A DNA stretch of 8,963 nucleotides from Bacteroidota bacterium (GTDB lineage: Bacteria > Bacteroidota > Bacteroidia > Chitinophagales > Chitinophagaceae), in NCBI GenBank assembly GCA_023429365.1, contig JAEYVW010000387.1:1-8963 (forward strand), written 5' to 3'. The notes beneath the pieces were generated by a model. That model was not told the DNA's origin. It saw nothing but the letters and a program-made list of their open reading frames with translations, and ran no database searches. The position numbers and the translations under genes are program-made. Within the stretch, counting starts at the first letter, position 1, and the number at the start of each line of letters is the position of its first letter. Positions 1 to 6,302 of this stretch are shown in pieces.

Positions 1-273
1 GTGGGCCCCGAGTTTGTAACCGGTAGCACAAGAATGAAAAGTGGCACCGCGCAAAAGCTGGTGCTGAATATGATTTCCACTTCAGCAATGATCCAGTTGG
101 GACGCGTGGAAGATAATAAGATGGTCAACATGCAACTTACTAATGAGAAGCTTGTCGATCGTGGTGTAAAGATGTTAATGGACCGGCTGTCTTTACCCGA
201 CTACGAAAAGGCGAAAGCCCTGCTGCTACAATACGGCAGCGTAAAGAAAGCGGCAGCTTCTACCGGGAAATAA
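1..273 (+). CDS. murQ: N-acetylmuramic acid 6-phosphate etherase, C-terminal part (5' end outside window)
   Basis: This is the last 90 codons of a MurQ etherase, ending at the TAA at 271-273. The enzyme cleaves the lactyl ether of N-acetylmuramate 6-phosphate to give N-acetylglucosamine 6-phosphate and D-lactate, a cytoplasmic step in cell-wall recycling. The call rests on the conserved block [18 protein letters not shown] at the left edge, which is typical of the SIS-fold etherases, followed by [17 protein letters not shown] and the Asn/Lys-rich stretch [13 protein letters not shown]. The tail (residues about 60-90) is the helical extension seen after the SIS domain in this family. The GTG at position 1 is almost certainly an internal Val codon, because family members carry roughly 180-200 residues before this block. 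No clear terminator follows. It points the same way as the thr genes but has no obvious functional link to them. Confidence 0.93.
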   Translation: MGPEFVTGSTRMKSGTAQKLVLNMISTSAMIQLGRVEDNKMVNMQLTNEKLVDRGVKMLMDRLSLPDYEKAKALLLQYGSVKKAAASTGK

Positions 274-306
274 CTAACACTAGTTTGGTTAAAAAATTTT
301 GGAAGG

Positions 307-337
307 TTTTATTTATAAGGCTTTCTGTAGTATATTG
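307..337 (+). promoter_or_regulatory. Possible promoter of the thr leader and operon (weak)
   Basis: TATATTG at 331-337 resembles the Bacteroidota -7 element TAnnTTTG with one base missing. A TTTT at 307-310 lies about 20 bases upstream, where the -33 element is expected. Transcription would start near 344, about a dozen bases before the leader peptide ATG at 357. The match is imperfect. TTTG also occurs at 284-287 and 298-301, so the choice of -33 element is uncertain. Confidence 0.3.
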
Positions 338-356
338 CGCACCTCATTACCAAGTG

Positions 357-440
357 ATGCGCATTAATAGTAGTCATATTCATATCTCCACTGTGGGTTT
401 TACATCCACTACCACTACTATTATTACAACAATCCCGTAA
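357..440 (+). CDS. thrL: Threonine/isoleucine-rich leader peptide of the thr operon (27 aa)
   Basis: A short reading frame runs from ATG 357 to TAA 438-440, 93 bases before thrA. Of its 27 residues eight are Thr and six are Ile. They are concentrated at the end: residues 18-26 read TTTTIITTI, and Thr also sits at 12 and 16. Regulatory Thr and Ile codons in this arrangement are the hallmark of the enteric thr leader peptide, where scarcity of charged tRNA-Thr or tRNA-Ile stalls the ribosome and allows transcription of thrABC. What is seen is the frame, its composition and its place before thrA; the attenuation role is inferred. The frame stays open upstream of ATG 357, so a GTG at 354 or an earlier start cannot be excluded. 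The ATG was chosen because it fits the weak promoter at 307-337. The symbol is given by analogy of role, not by homology, since sequence identity to the enteric peptide is confined to the Thr/Ile run. Confidence 0.78.
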   Translation: MRINSSHIHISTVGFTSTTTTIITTIP

Positions 441-509
441 GGGATTGTATTTATCATATTACCCACGGGCCGTTGCGGCTGATCACGAGAAGGATTCCCT
501 TATTTATTT
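391..509 (+). promoter_or_regulatory. Candidate thr attenuator: alternative RNA structures between leader peptide and thrA
   Basis: Complementary segments were found by eye. (a) 429-436 pairs with 441-448, 8 bp, closing a GUAA tetraloop that contains the leader stop codon. (b) 391-398 (CTGTGGGT) pairs with 461-468 (ACCCACGG), 8 bp with one G-U, enclosing the Thr/Ile codons and hairpin a. (c) 438-444 (TAAGGGA) pairs with 496-502 (TCCCTTA), 7 bp, followed directly by TTTATTT at 503-509. (d) 393-398 can instead pair with 404-409. (e) 468-472 with 476-480 forms a small GC hairpin. Pairings a and c share bases and exclude each other; b and c could coexist only as a pseudoknot; b and d compete. A ribosome stalled on the Thr codons would cover the 5' arm of b. 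Which form terminates transcription cannot be settled by eye. Confidence 0.5.
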
Positions 510-533
510 CAGACATCATCAAAAATATTGTTC

Positions 534-2975
534 ATGCAGGTTTTAAAATTCGGTGGCACATCCGTTGCTAGTGCAGAGAATATCAGTAAAGTTGTATCAA
601 TTGTAAAGGATAAAGTCAAATCAGGTAAAACTATTGTCGTCGTTTCAGCACTGGGAGGTGTCACGGACCTGTTGCTACATGCGGCGGTACTTGCGTCGGA
701 GGGCAATGAGACTTTCAGGGACAAATTAAGTTTTATAGAACAACGTCACCTCGACTCAGTAAAGCAACTGATCCCGGTGACGCATCAAAGCCAGTTGCTA
801 AGCCTGGTGAAGAAAAGTTGTAACGAGATCGAAGATATCTGCAATGGTATCTTTTTGCTTCGAGAACTTACAGCCCGCTCCCGCGACCGGATTGCAAGTT
901 ATGGCGAGTGGCTTTCCTCGCAGATCATTGCCGCCACCTTCAAAGCACAGGGTGTTGAGAGTGTATGGAAAGATTCCAGGGAGTTGATCGTTACCAATTC
1001 AAATTTCACCAATGCCGAAGTGGATTTTGCAAGAACTCATTTAAACCTGAATGAGTATTTCCCAAATCAGCCCGTCGACCTATTCATTATTCCCGGTTTT
1101 ATCGCTGCCAATGCCGAAGGGATAACCACTACATTAGGAAGAGGTGGATCCGACTTTACCGCAGCCATCATTGCCGGGGCATTGAATGCAAAATCGCTTG
1201 AGATATGGACCGATGTAAGTGGTATGATGACGGCGGATCCAAGGCTGACAGCCAACGCACGCATCATTCCGCATATATCCTACCAGGAAGCCATGGAACT
1301 TTCTCATTTCGGAGCTAAAGTGATTTATCCGCCCACTATTCAACCGGTGATGACAAAGAATATTCCCGTGTGGATAAAAAATACTTTCGCGCCACAGGAT
1401 GCCGGCACACTGATCGAATCGGTTGCTCAAAAAAATGGTAATATCGTAAGAGGAATCTCCAGTATCAACAATATTGCCCTGCTCAGCCTGGAAGGTAGCG
1501 GTATGATTGGTATACCAGGTTTTTCAAAAAGATTATTTGAGGCCCTCAGCAATGAAAAAATAAACGTCATTCTGATCACGCAAAGTTCTTCGGAACATTC
1601 TATCTGTGTTGCAGTCAACTCAGCTTCGGCGGAAAAAGCAAAGCAGGCTGTCGATGCCGCCTTTGCTAATGAGATCGCACTGGAAAAAGTAGATCCATTA
1701 TCGATAGAAACAGATCTCTCGATTGTGGCACTGGTGGGAGAGAACATGAAGAGTCACCCGGGTATCAGCGGACGCATGTTCAGTGCCATGGGAAAAAACG
1801 GTGTGAACATCCGCGCTATTGCGCAGGGTTCTTCCGAAAAGAATATTTCCGCCGTTATCGCCACTCGTAATGTAAAGAAATCGATCAATGTACTTCACGA
1901 GGAATTTTTCGAGACTACCTATAAACAGGTCAACCTTTTTATTACCGGTACCGGCAATGTAGGCAGCAAACTACTCGGGCAAATACATCAGCAACTTGAT
2001 TTCCTCCAAAAACGCATGAGGCTTCAGCTTCGGGTTGTCGGGTTATGCAACAGCCGCAAGATGATCTTTAAAGAAGAAGGGATCGACATCAGCCGATGGA
2101 GCGAACAATTACAGGAAGGGAATACTGCCAACCTGCATGATTTTGTGAATGGGATCATCGAGCGGAATCTTCGCAATTCGGTTTTTGTTGATATAACCGC
2201 CAATGAAAAGGTCGCGTCTGTGTACGACCAGTTGCTTCAGAAAAGTATCACTGTTGTCGCCTGCAATAAGATTGCCGCATCTTCCGCATTCAATAATTAT
2301 AAAAAATTAAAAGAACTGGCCGATGAATACAATTGCCAGTTCCTTTTTGAAACCAATGTAGGTGCGGGTTTACCAGTAATCGCCACGCTGAACGACCTGG
2401 TTCGCAGCGGTGACCGCGTACACCAGATCGATGCGGTATTAAGCGGCACACTTAATTTTGTTTTTAATAATTATGATGGCAAGAAAAAATTTGCATCTGT
2501 GGTGAAACAGGCTCAGGACGAAGGTTATACTGAACCTGATCCCCGGCTTGACCTAGGTGGAACAGATGTGATGCGCAAGATCATGATCCTGGCCAGGGAA
2601 GCTGGCGTAAGAATTGAAATGGACGAAATAAAAAACGATTCATTTATGCCTCCGTCCTGCATGCAGGGCACTGTAGATGATTTTTACGCGGCGATGGAAC
2701 GCGAAGAAGAACATTTTAAAAAACTTTTCGAGGAAGCCTCTCAGGAAGGATGTATATTGAAGTTTGTGGCTTCCTATAAAGACGGAAAAGCTTCGGTTGG
2801 CCTGCAGCATATCAGTTCCGATCATGACCTGTACCATTTGTACGGAAAAGACAACGTTGTTTTGTTTTATACTGATCGTTATAAAGAGCAGCCGCTGGTA
2901 ATAAAAGGTGCGGGTGCTGGCGCAGAAGTAACGGCGAGTGGGGTTTTTGCGGATATATTGAGGGCGAGTAAGTAA
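534..2975 (+). CDS. thrA: Bifunctional aspartokinase I / homoserine dehydrogenase I
   Basis: This 813-residue fusion enzyme phosphorylates aspartate and, later in the same pathway, reduces aspartate semialdehyde to homoserine. Its length matches the about 820 residues of enteric ThrA. The aspartokinase domain spans about 1-290: KFGGTSVA at residues 5-12, GEW with Glu125, TLGRGGSD at 200-207, and WTDVSGMMTADPR from residue 225. Two ACT regulatory segments follow, about 310-385 and 395-465, where threonine feedback is expected to act. The homoserine dehydrogenase domain runs from about 466: the dinucleotide-binding GTGNVG at 472-477, then NKIA, ETNVGAGLP and LSGTLNFV, and the catalytic segment TEPDPRLDLGGTDVMRK at 666-682 with Glu667, Asp678 and Lys682 in the expected places. 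ATG 534 (MQVLKFGG) is preferred over the in-frame TTG at 528 because family members start right before the KFGGTS motif. It is the first gene of thrABC, behind the leader region. Confidence 0.96.
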   Translation: MQVLKFGGTSVASAENISKVVSIVKDKVKSGKTIVVVSALGGVTDLLLHAAVLASEGNETFRDKLSFIEQRHLDSVKQLIPVTHQSQLLSLVKKSCNEIEDICNGIFLLRELTARSRDRIASYGEWLSSQIIAATFKAQGVESVWKDSRELIVTNSNFTNAEVDFARTHLNLNEYFPNQPVDLFIIPGFIAANAEGITTTLGRGGSDFTAAIIAGALNAKSLEIWTDVSGMMTADPRLTANARIIPHISYQEAMELSHFGAKVIYPPTIQPVMTKNIPVWIKNTFAPQDAGTLIESVAQKNGNIVRGISSINNIALLSLEGSGMIGIPGFSKRLFEALSNEKINVILITQSSSEHSICVAVNSASAEKAKQAVDAAFANEIALEKVDPLSIETDLSIVALVGENMKSHPGISGRMFSAMGKNGVNIRAIAQGSSEKNISAVIATRNVKKSINVLHEEFFETTYKQVNLFITGTGNVGSKLLGQIHQQLDFLQKRMRLQLRVVGLCNSRKMIFKEEGIDISRWSEQLQEGNTANLHDFVNGIIERNLRNSVFVDITANEKVASVYDQLLQKSITVVACNKIAASSAFNNYKKLKELADEYNCQFLFETNVGAGLPVIATLNDLVRSGDRVHQIDAVLSGTLNFVFNNYDGKKKFASVVKQAQDEGYTEPDPRLDLGGTDVMRKIMILAREAGVRIEMDEIKNDSFMPPSCMQGTVDDFYAAMEREEEHFKKLFEEASQEGCILKFVASYKDGKASVGLQHISSDHDLYHLYGKDNVVLFYTDRYKEQPLVIKGAGAGAEVTASGVFADILRASK

Positions 2976-2978
2976 GTT

Positions 2979-3056
2979 GAAAATGTGGAAATGTGGGAAT
3001 TTGAAAATTTGAAAATTTGAAAATTTGAAGATGTGGGAGTGAAAATGTGAGGATTG
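2979..3056 (+). repeat. 8-bp tandem repeat array 1, thrA-thrB gap
   Basis: Imperfect tandem copies of an 8-base unit, consensus GAAAATKT, begin four bases after the thrA stop. Seven units run in phase from 2979 to 3034: the 1st is GAAAATGT, the 2nd GGAAATGT, the 3rd GGGAATTT, the 4th to 6th GAAAATTT, and the 7th GAAGATGT. A 6-base interruption at 3035-3040 and two more units, the second degenerate, follow up to 3056. The unit order matches part of the array in the thrB-thrC gap, so the two are related copies. The array fills almost the whole gap between the genes. Its reverse complement gives spurious minus-strand frames rich in Phe, His and Ile. Confidence 0.88.
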
Positions 3057-3066
3057 GATTGGATGA

Positions 3067-4062
3067 ATGATTGTTGATTTAGAATTTATGAGTAAGAATA
3101 ATATGGATTCAATGGACTGTTCACAGGTGGGAGGGGGCGGTATTTCCGTCCGGTGTCCGGCTACAGTAGCTAACCTGGTTTGTGGATTTGATATTTTGGG
3201 GCTGGCACTGGATAAGCCCAGTGATATTATGGAGGTGAAATTGATCGACGAGCCCGGCGTGATCATTCACAACCGTGATGATTTCAACCTGCCCACAGAG
3301 CCAGAGAAGAATGTCGCAGGTGTTGTTTTTTTATCGGCGTTGGAAAAAGCGGGATCAGAAAAAGGATTTGAAGTAGTCATTGAGAAACATATAAAACCTG
3401 GTAGTGGCATTGGTTCAAGTGCAGCCAGTGCGGCTGGTGCAGCGGTAGCAGCCAACCACCTGCTTGGGAATACTTTTTCATCAGATGAAGTAGTGCAACT
3501 GGCCATGAACGGTGAAAAGCTGGCATCAGGTGTAAAGCATGCCGATAATATTGCGCCCTGCATCCTGGGTGGTGTAAGCCTGATCCGTTCCATTCATCCG
3601 CTCGATATTATATCAATACCATCTCCTGATCTGCATGTCACCGTCGTGCATCCGCAGATCGAAGTGAGAACCTCAGATGCAAGGCAGATACTTCGCCAGC
3701 AGGTCCTGTTAAAAGATGCGATCCGTCAATGGGGAAATATCGCAGGGCTGGTAACGGGATTTTTAAAAAATGACCTTGACCTGATCGGCAGGTCGCTCGA
3801 AGATGTGATCATCGAACCGGTGCGAAGTATTTTAATCCCGGGTTTTGATGAGTTGAAACAAAAATGCCGCGAAGCCGGTGCCCTGGGTGGTGGAATTTCA
3901 GGATCAGGGCCATCCGTATTTATGCTGAGTCGTGATGAAAACACAGCGATTGAAGTGGAGAAGGTGATGAAAGAGATTTATGAGCGCCTGGGGATCGACT
4001 ATCATACTTATGTGACGAAGATTAATAAGAAAGGAGTGGAGGTGGGGGATTTGAAAATGTGA
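3067..4062 (+). CDS. thrB: Homoserine kinase
   Basis: This is a GHMP-family kinase that phosphorylates homoserine to O-phosphohomoserine in the cytoplasm, the substrate of ThrC. The core starts at about residue 26 with ISVRCPATVANLVCGFDILG. The ATP-binding glycine-rich loop PGSGIGSSAAS is at 111-121, and the C-terminal GHMP motif GALGGGISGSGPS is at 271-283. The family is usually a little over 300 residues; this frame gives 331. The N-terminus is uncertain: in-frame ATGs at 3067, 3088, 3103 and 3112 and a GTG at 3127 all precede the core, none has a clear ribosome-binding site, and the extra segment ends in four glycines. The longest form is given; 3088 or 3103 are equally possible. At the other end, the final codons and the TGA come from the 8-bp repeat array (tail GDLKM). 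It is the middle gene of thrABC. Confidence 0.93.
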   Translation: MIVDLEFMSKNNMDSMDCSQVGGGGISVRCPATVANLVCGFDILGLALDKPSDIMEVKLIDEPGVIIHNRDDFNLPTEPEKNVAGVVFLSALEKAGSEKGFEVVIEKHIKPGSGIGSSAASAAGAAVAANHLLGNTFSSDEVVQLAMNGEKLASGVKHADNIAPCILGGVSLIRSIHPLDIISIPSPDLHVTVVHPQIEVRTSDARQILRQQVLLKDAIRQWGNIAGLVTGFLKNDLDLIGRSLEDVIIEPVRSILIPGFDELKQKCREAGALGGGISGSGPSVFMLSRDENTAIEVEKVMKEIYERLGIDYHTYVTKINKKGVEVGDLKM

Positions 4063-4148
4063 AAATGTGAAAATGTGAAAATGTGAAAATGTGGAAATGT
4101 GAGAATTTGTGAATTTGAAAATTTGAAAATTTGAAAATGAGGGAATTG
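4053..4148 (+). repeat. 8-bp tandem repeat array 2, end of thrB and thrB-thrC gap
   Basis: Eleven units of 8 bases run in strict phase from 4053 to 4140, with a degenerate twelfth to 4148. The first five are perfect GAAAATGT. Then come GGAAATGT, GAGAATTT, GTGAATTT, two GAAAATTT, and GAAAATGA. Units from 4085 onward match array 1 (from 2979) nearly unit by unit. The array starts inside thrB, whose last codons (TTG AAA ATG TGA, 4051-4062) overlap it. It ends about 40 bases before thrC. The perfect first units suggest recent expansion by slippage. Confidence 0.92.
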
Positions 4149-4189
4149 GAGTTTTGATAATGGTAGTAACCAGGATAATAAGATAATGC

Positions 4190-5485
4190 ATGAAGTACTT
4201 TAGCACGAATAAGCAATCGCCGCTTGTGGATTTTAGGGCGGCGGCGATTAATGGACTGGCGCCGGATAAGGGTTTGTATTTTCCGGAAAAGATACCGGTT
4301 TTAGAGAAGGAGCTGGTTGAAGGAATTGAAAAGCTTTCAAATGAGGAGATCGCATATAGGGTGATAAAGCCTTATATCGGGGATGGTATACCGGATGAAA
4401 AGCTTTACAAGATTGTTTCGGAGACGATTGATTTTCCTATACCCCTTGTCGAAGTAAATGCATCTGTATTTGCCCTTGAGTTATTTCATGGACCAACTCT
4501 TGCCTTTAAAGATGTTGGTGCCAGGTTTATGAGTCGTTGCCTGGGCTATTTTTTAAAAGACAATACTAAAAAAGTAACTGTACTTGTTGCCACATCCGGC
4601 GATACAGGTGGCGCCGTTGCGCATGGATTTTATGGTGTGGAAGGTATTGAGGTGGTAATATTATATCCATCCGGGAAGGTGAGCCCAGTGCAGGAAAAGC
4701 AACTCACGACTCTTGGTCGAAATATTCATGCATTGGAAGTTGATGGCAGTTTTGACGATTGCCAGCAGATGGTGAAACAGGCTTTCGCGGATCCTACACT
4801 AAACAAAAAATTATTTCTAACCTCTGCCAATTCGATCAATATAGCAAGATGGCTACCACAACAGTTTTACTATTTTTTTGCCTTTAAGCAATGGGTGGAT
4901 AAGACACAAGCCCCCGTGATATGTGTGCCCAGCGGTAACTTTGGAAATATCTGCGCAGGTCTGCTTGCGAGTAAATCAGGCCTGCCCGTCGATCATTTTG
5001 TTGCGGCGTGTAATATAAACGACGTTGTCGGTGACTACCTGGAGCTGGGTGTGATGCAACCTAAACAGGCGCAGCCCACAATTTCCAATGCGATGGACGT
5101 AGGTAACCCCAGTAATTTTGTAAGAATACTCGAGATATTTCAGCACCAGTTTTCAAACCTGAGGGATAAGCTGTCATCATTTTGCATTACAGATGAAGAA
5201 ACTATTCAAACCATAGAGCGCGTTTACAAGGAGCATCATTATTTGCTTGATCCGCATGGGGCTGTCGGATTTTTATCCCTGGAAAGATATTTGGATAATT
5301 ATCCTGGTAAAAAGGGGATTTTCCTGGAAACCGCGCACCCCGTTAAATTTCCTGATGCAGTTGAGCATGCCACGGGGGAAGAAGTGCCGATACCCGCTTC
5401 ACTCGGCACCATATTGAATGCTGATAAGACCAGTACAAAAATTAAAAACGAGTACACCGCACTCTGGGACTACCTCCTGAGATAA
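4190..5485 (+). CDS. thrC: Threonine synthase
   Basis: This pyridoxal-phosphate enzyme converts O-phosphohomoserine to threonine and phosphate, the last step of the pathway whose earlier steps are encoded just upstream. The 431 residues are normal for the longer bacterial type. The N-terminal segment YFSTNKQSPLVDFRAAAINGLAPDKGLYFPE is typical of that type. The cofactor lysine is Lys107 in HGPTLAFKDVGARF, and the phosphate-binding loop ATSGDTGGAVAHG follows at 134-146. Further family blocks are TSANSINIARWLPQ, PSGNFGNICAG and DPHGAVGF, and near the C-terminus ETAHPVKFPDAV. ATG 4190 begins MKYFST and is chosen because the homology starts immediately; an ATG four bases earlier is out of frame. 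It is the last gene of thrABC, separated from thrB by repeat array 2, and presumably on the same transcript. Confidence 0.96.
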   Translation: MKYFSTNKQSPLVDFRAAAINGLAPDKGLYFPEKIPVLEKELVEGIEKLSNEEIAYRVIKPYIGDGIPDEKLYKIVSETIDFPIPLVEVNASVFALELFHGPTLAFKDVGARFMSRCLGYFLKDNTKKVTVLVATSGDTGGAVAHGFYGVEGIEVVILYPSGKVSPVQEKQLTTLGRNIHALEVDGSFDDCQQMVKQAFADPTLNKKLFLTSANSINIARWLPQQFYYFFAFKQWVDKTQAPVICVPSGNFGNICAGLLASKSGLPVDHFVAACNINDVVGDYLELGVMQPKQAQPTISNAMDVGNPSNFVRILEIFQHQFSNLRDKLSSFCITDEETIQTIERVYKEHHYLLDPHGAVGFLSLERYLDNYPGKKGIFLETAHPVKFPDAVEHATGEEVPIPASLGTILNADKTSTKIKNEYTALWDYLLR

Positions 5486-5501
5486 TTTAAAATCAGTATG
5501 T

Positions 5502-5527
5502 AAATTGTTCCGGGCCGGTGAAATTTT
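5502..5527 (+). terminator. Possible weak terminator after thrC
   Basis: AAATT at 5502-5506 pairs with AATTT at 5522-5526. A small CCG/CGG stem (5510-5512 with 5516-5518) lies inside, and mismatches separate the two stems. The hairpin ends in a short T-rich run. It sits 17 bases after the thrC stop and before the promoter of the next gene, which is where the operon should end, but the fold is imperfect. Confidence 0.3.
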
Positions 5528-5554
5528 ATCAATAATTTAAACGGGGTCCAGGCG

Positions 5555-5585
5555 TTTTACTCTTTAAGATCCTGCTATATCTTTG
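5555..5585 (+). promoter_or_regulatory. Bacteroidota-type promoter for the downstream hypothetical gene
   Basis: TATCTTTG at 5578-5585 is a full match to the Bacteroidota -7 consensus TAnnTTTG. TTTT at 5555-5558 is a degenerate -33 element, with a 19-base spacer. Transcription should begin around 5590-5593, leaving only about ten bases before the ATG at 5602, a nearly leaderless message. It separates this gene from the thr operon. Confidence 0.65.
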
Positions 5586-5601
5586 CAGCAAGAACTTGCC
5601 T

Positions 5602-6165
5602 ATGCATACCATAGAACCATTCTACAATTGGAGGCATATTTATGTGAGCGAGGAGGATCAGCTTTCACCGTTCTATGGCCGCCAGTATTCCGAGTTTGAA
5701 TTTACACAGACCGTATACAATTATTTTATACATCCGCAATGGGATGATTTTGGGAGTCGCACGCTATATGTAAAAGTGCTCATGGCTGATCGCGATGAGA
5801 AGTATGCCATCATTGAGATGATAGGCGAATGGAATGATGCGATCGAAAATGATATCATGGAATTAAAAAGGGAAGTGTTGGAGAAGTTTATGTATGAGGG
5901 CATCAGCAAGTTTATATTGATCGCGGAGAACGTTCTTAATTTTCATAGCGGCGGTACTGAATACTATGAGGAACTCTTCGACGAGCTTATGGACGAGAAC
6001 GGTTGGATTGTTTGCCTCGGGATGCCATTACAAACCCAGTACGATTTTAAACGCGCCCATCTAAACCGTTATATCGAGTTGATGGAAATTGAGAACTGGC
6101 GAATTTATAAACCATATCACCTTTTTAAAAAGATCGATTCGGAGATTTCCGCAAGACTTACCTAA
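5602..6165 (+). CDS. Conserved-looking hypothetical protein (187 aa), function unknown
   Basis: I do not recognise a named family. The protein appears soluble, with no signal peptide and no membrane segment, and is rich in aromatic and acidic residues. The N-terminal part (about 1-50) has HTIEPFYNWRHIYV and QYSEFEFTQTVYNYFIHPQWDDFGS. The centre (about 55-105) has a hydrophobic strand-like stretch, TLYVKVLMAD and YAIIEMIGEW, then an acidic helix-like stretch ending in ISKFILIAENVLNFH. The C-terminal part has EYYEELFDELMDENGWIVCLG, suggesting alternating strands and helices. ATG 5602 is chosen over the in-frame TTG at 5596 because the TAnnTTTG promoter predicts a transcript starting just before it. 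It has its own promoter, is followed by the sdh promoter, and so is probably monocistronic. Codon use and base composition look like those of its neighbours, so it is a genuine gene. Confidence 0.82.
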   Translation: MHTIEPFYNWRHIYVSEEDQLSPFYGRQYSEFEFTQTVYNYFIHPQWDDFGSRTLYVKVLMADRDEKYAIIEMIGEWNDAIENDIMELKREVLEKFMYEGISKFILIAENVLNFHSGGTEYYEELFDELMDENGWIVCLGMPLQTQYDFKRAHLNRYIELMEIENWRIYKPYHLFKKIDSEISARLT

Positions 6166-6243
6166 TCTGCTTCTACGAACTTTCACATTGGATCGGTCTG
6201 TACGTGCCATTTTCATTTTGAAATGATTCCCAAACCTAAATTT

Positions 6244-6277
6244 TTTGTCATAGTTTGGTCATTGCACGTTATTTTTG
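6244..6277 (+). promoter_or_regulatory. Bacteroidota-type promoter of the sdh operon
   Basis: TATTTTTG at 6270-6277 fully matches the -7 consensus TAnnTTTG. TTTG at 6244-6247 is a plausible -33 element with a 22-base spacer; another TTTG at 6254-6257 is too close. Transcription should begin near 6283, about 20 bases before the sdhC ATG at 6303. The leader is A-rich (AACTAAAAGATTAAGG) and lacks a strong Shine-Dalgarno sequence. Confidence 0.65.
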
Positions 6278-6302
6278 CGCAAACTGAACTAAAAGATTAA
6301 GG

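Noticed and set aside
274..533. Metabolite-binding riboswitch (for example lysine or SAM type) upstream of thrA
   Set aside because: No recognisable aptamer core was seen, and the Thr/Ile-rich leader frame explains the region better.
528..536. TTG at 528 as the thrA start
   Set aside because: ATG at 534 gives the usual MxVLKFGGTS beginning; TTG would add two residues with no support.
2640..3266. Minus-strand open frame of 208 codons over the thrA end, repeat array 1 and the thrB start
   Set aside because: It is antisense to conserved domains of thrA and thrB. Its middle is just the reverse translation of the 8-bp repeat (Phe/His/Ile-rich), and it has no family resemblance.
2979..4148. CRISPR array
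   Set aside because: The units are 8 bases with no unique spacers, and there are no cas genes nearby; these are simple tandem repeats.
3904..4216. Two minus-strand frames over the thrB end and array 2
   Set aside because: Both are dominated by the reverse complement of the GAAAATKT repeat, which keeps frames open artificially. No promoter or homology was seen.
6213..6226. TCATTT/AAATGA palindrome after the hypothetical gene as a terminator
   Set aside because: It is AT-only apart from one C-G pair at each end, has a very small loop and no T run after it, so it is too weak to call.
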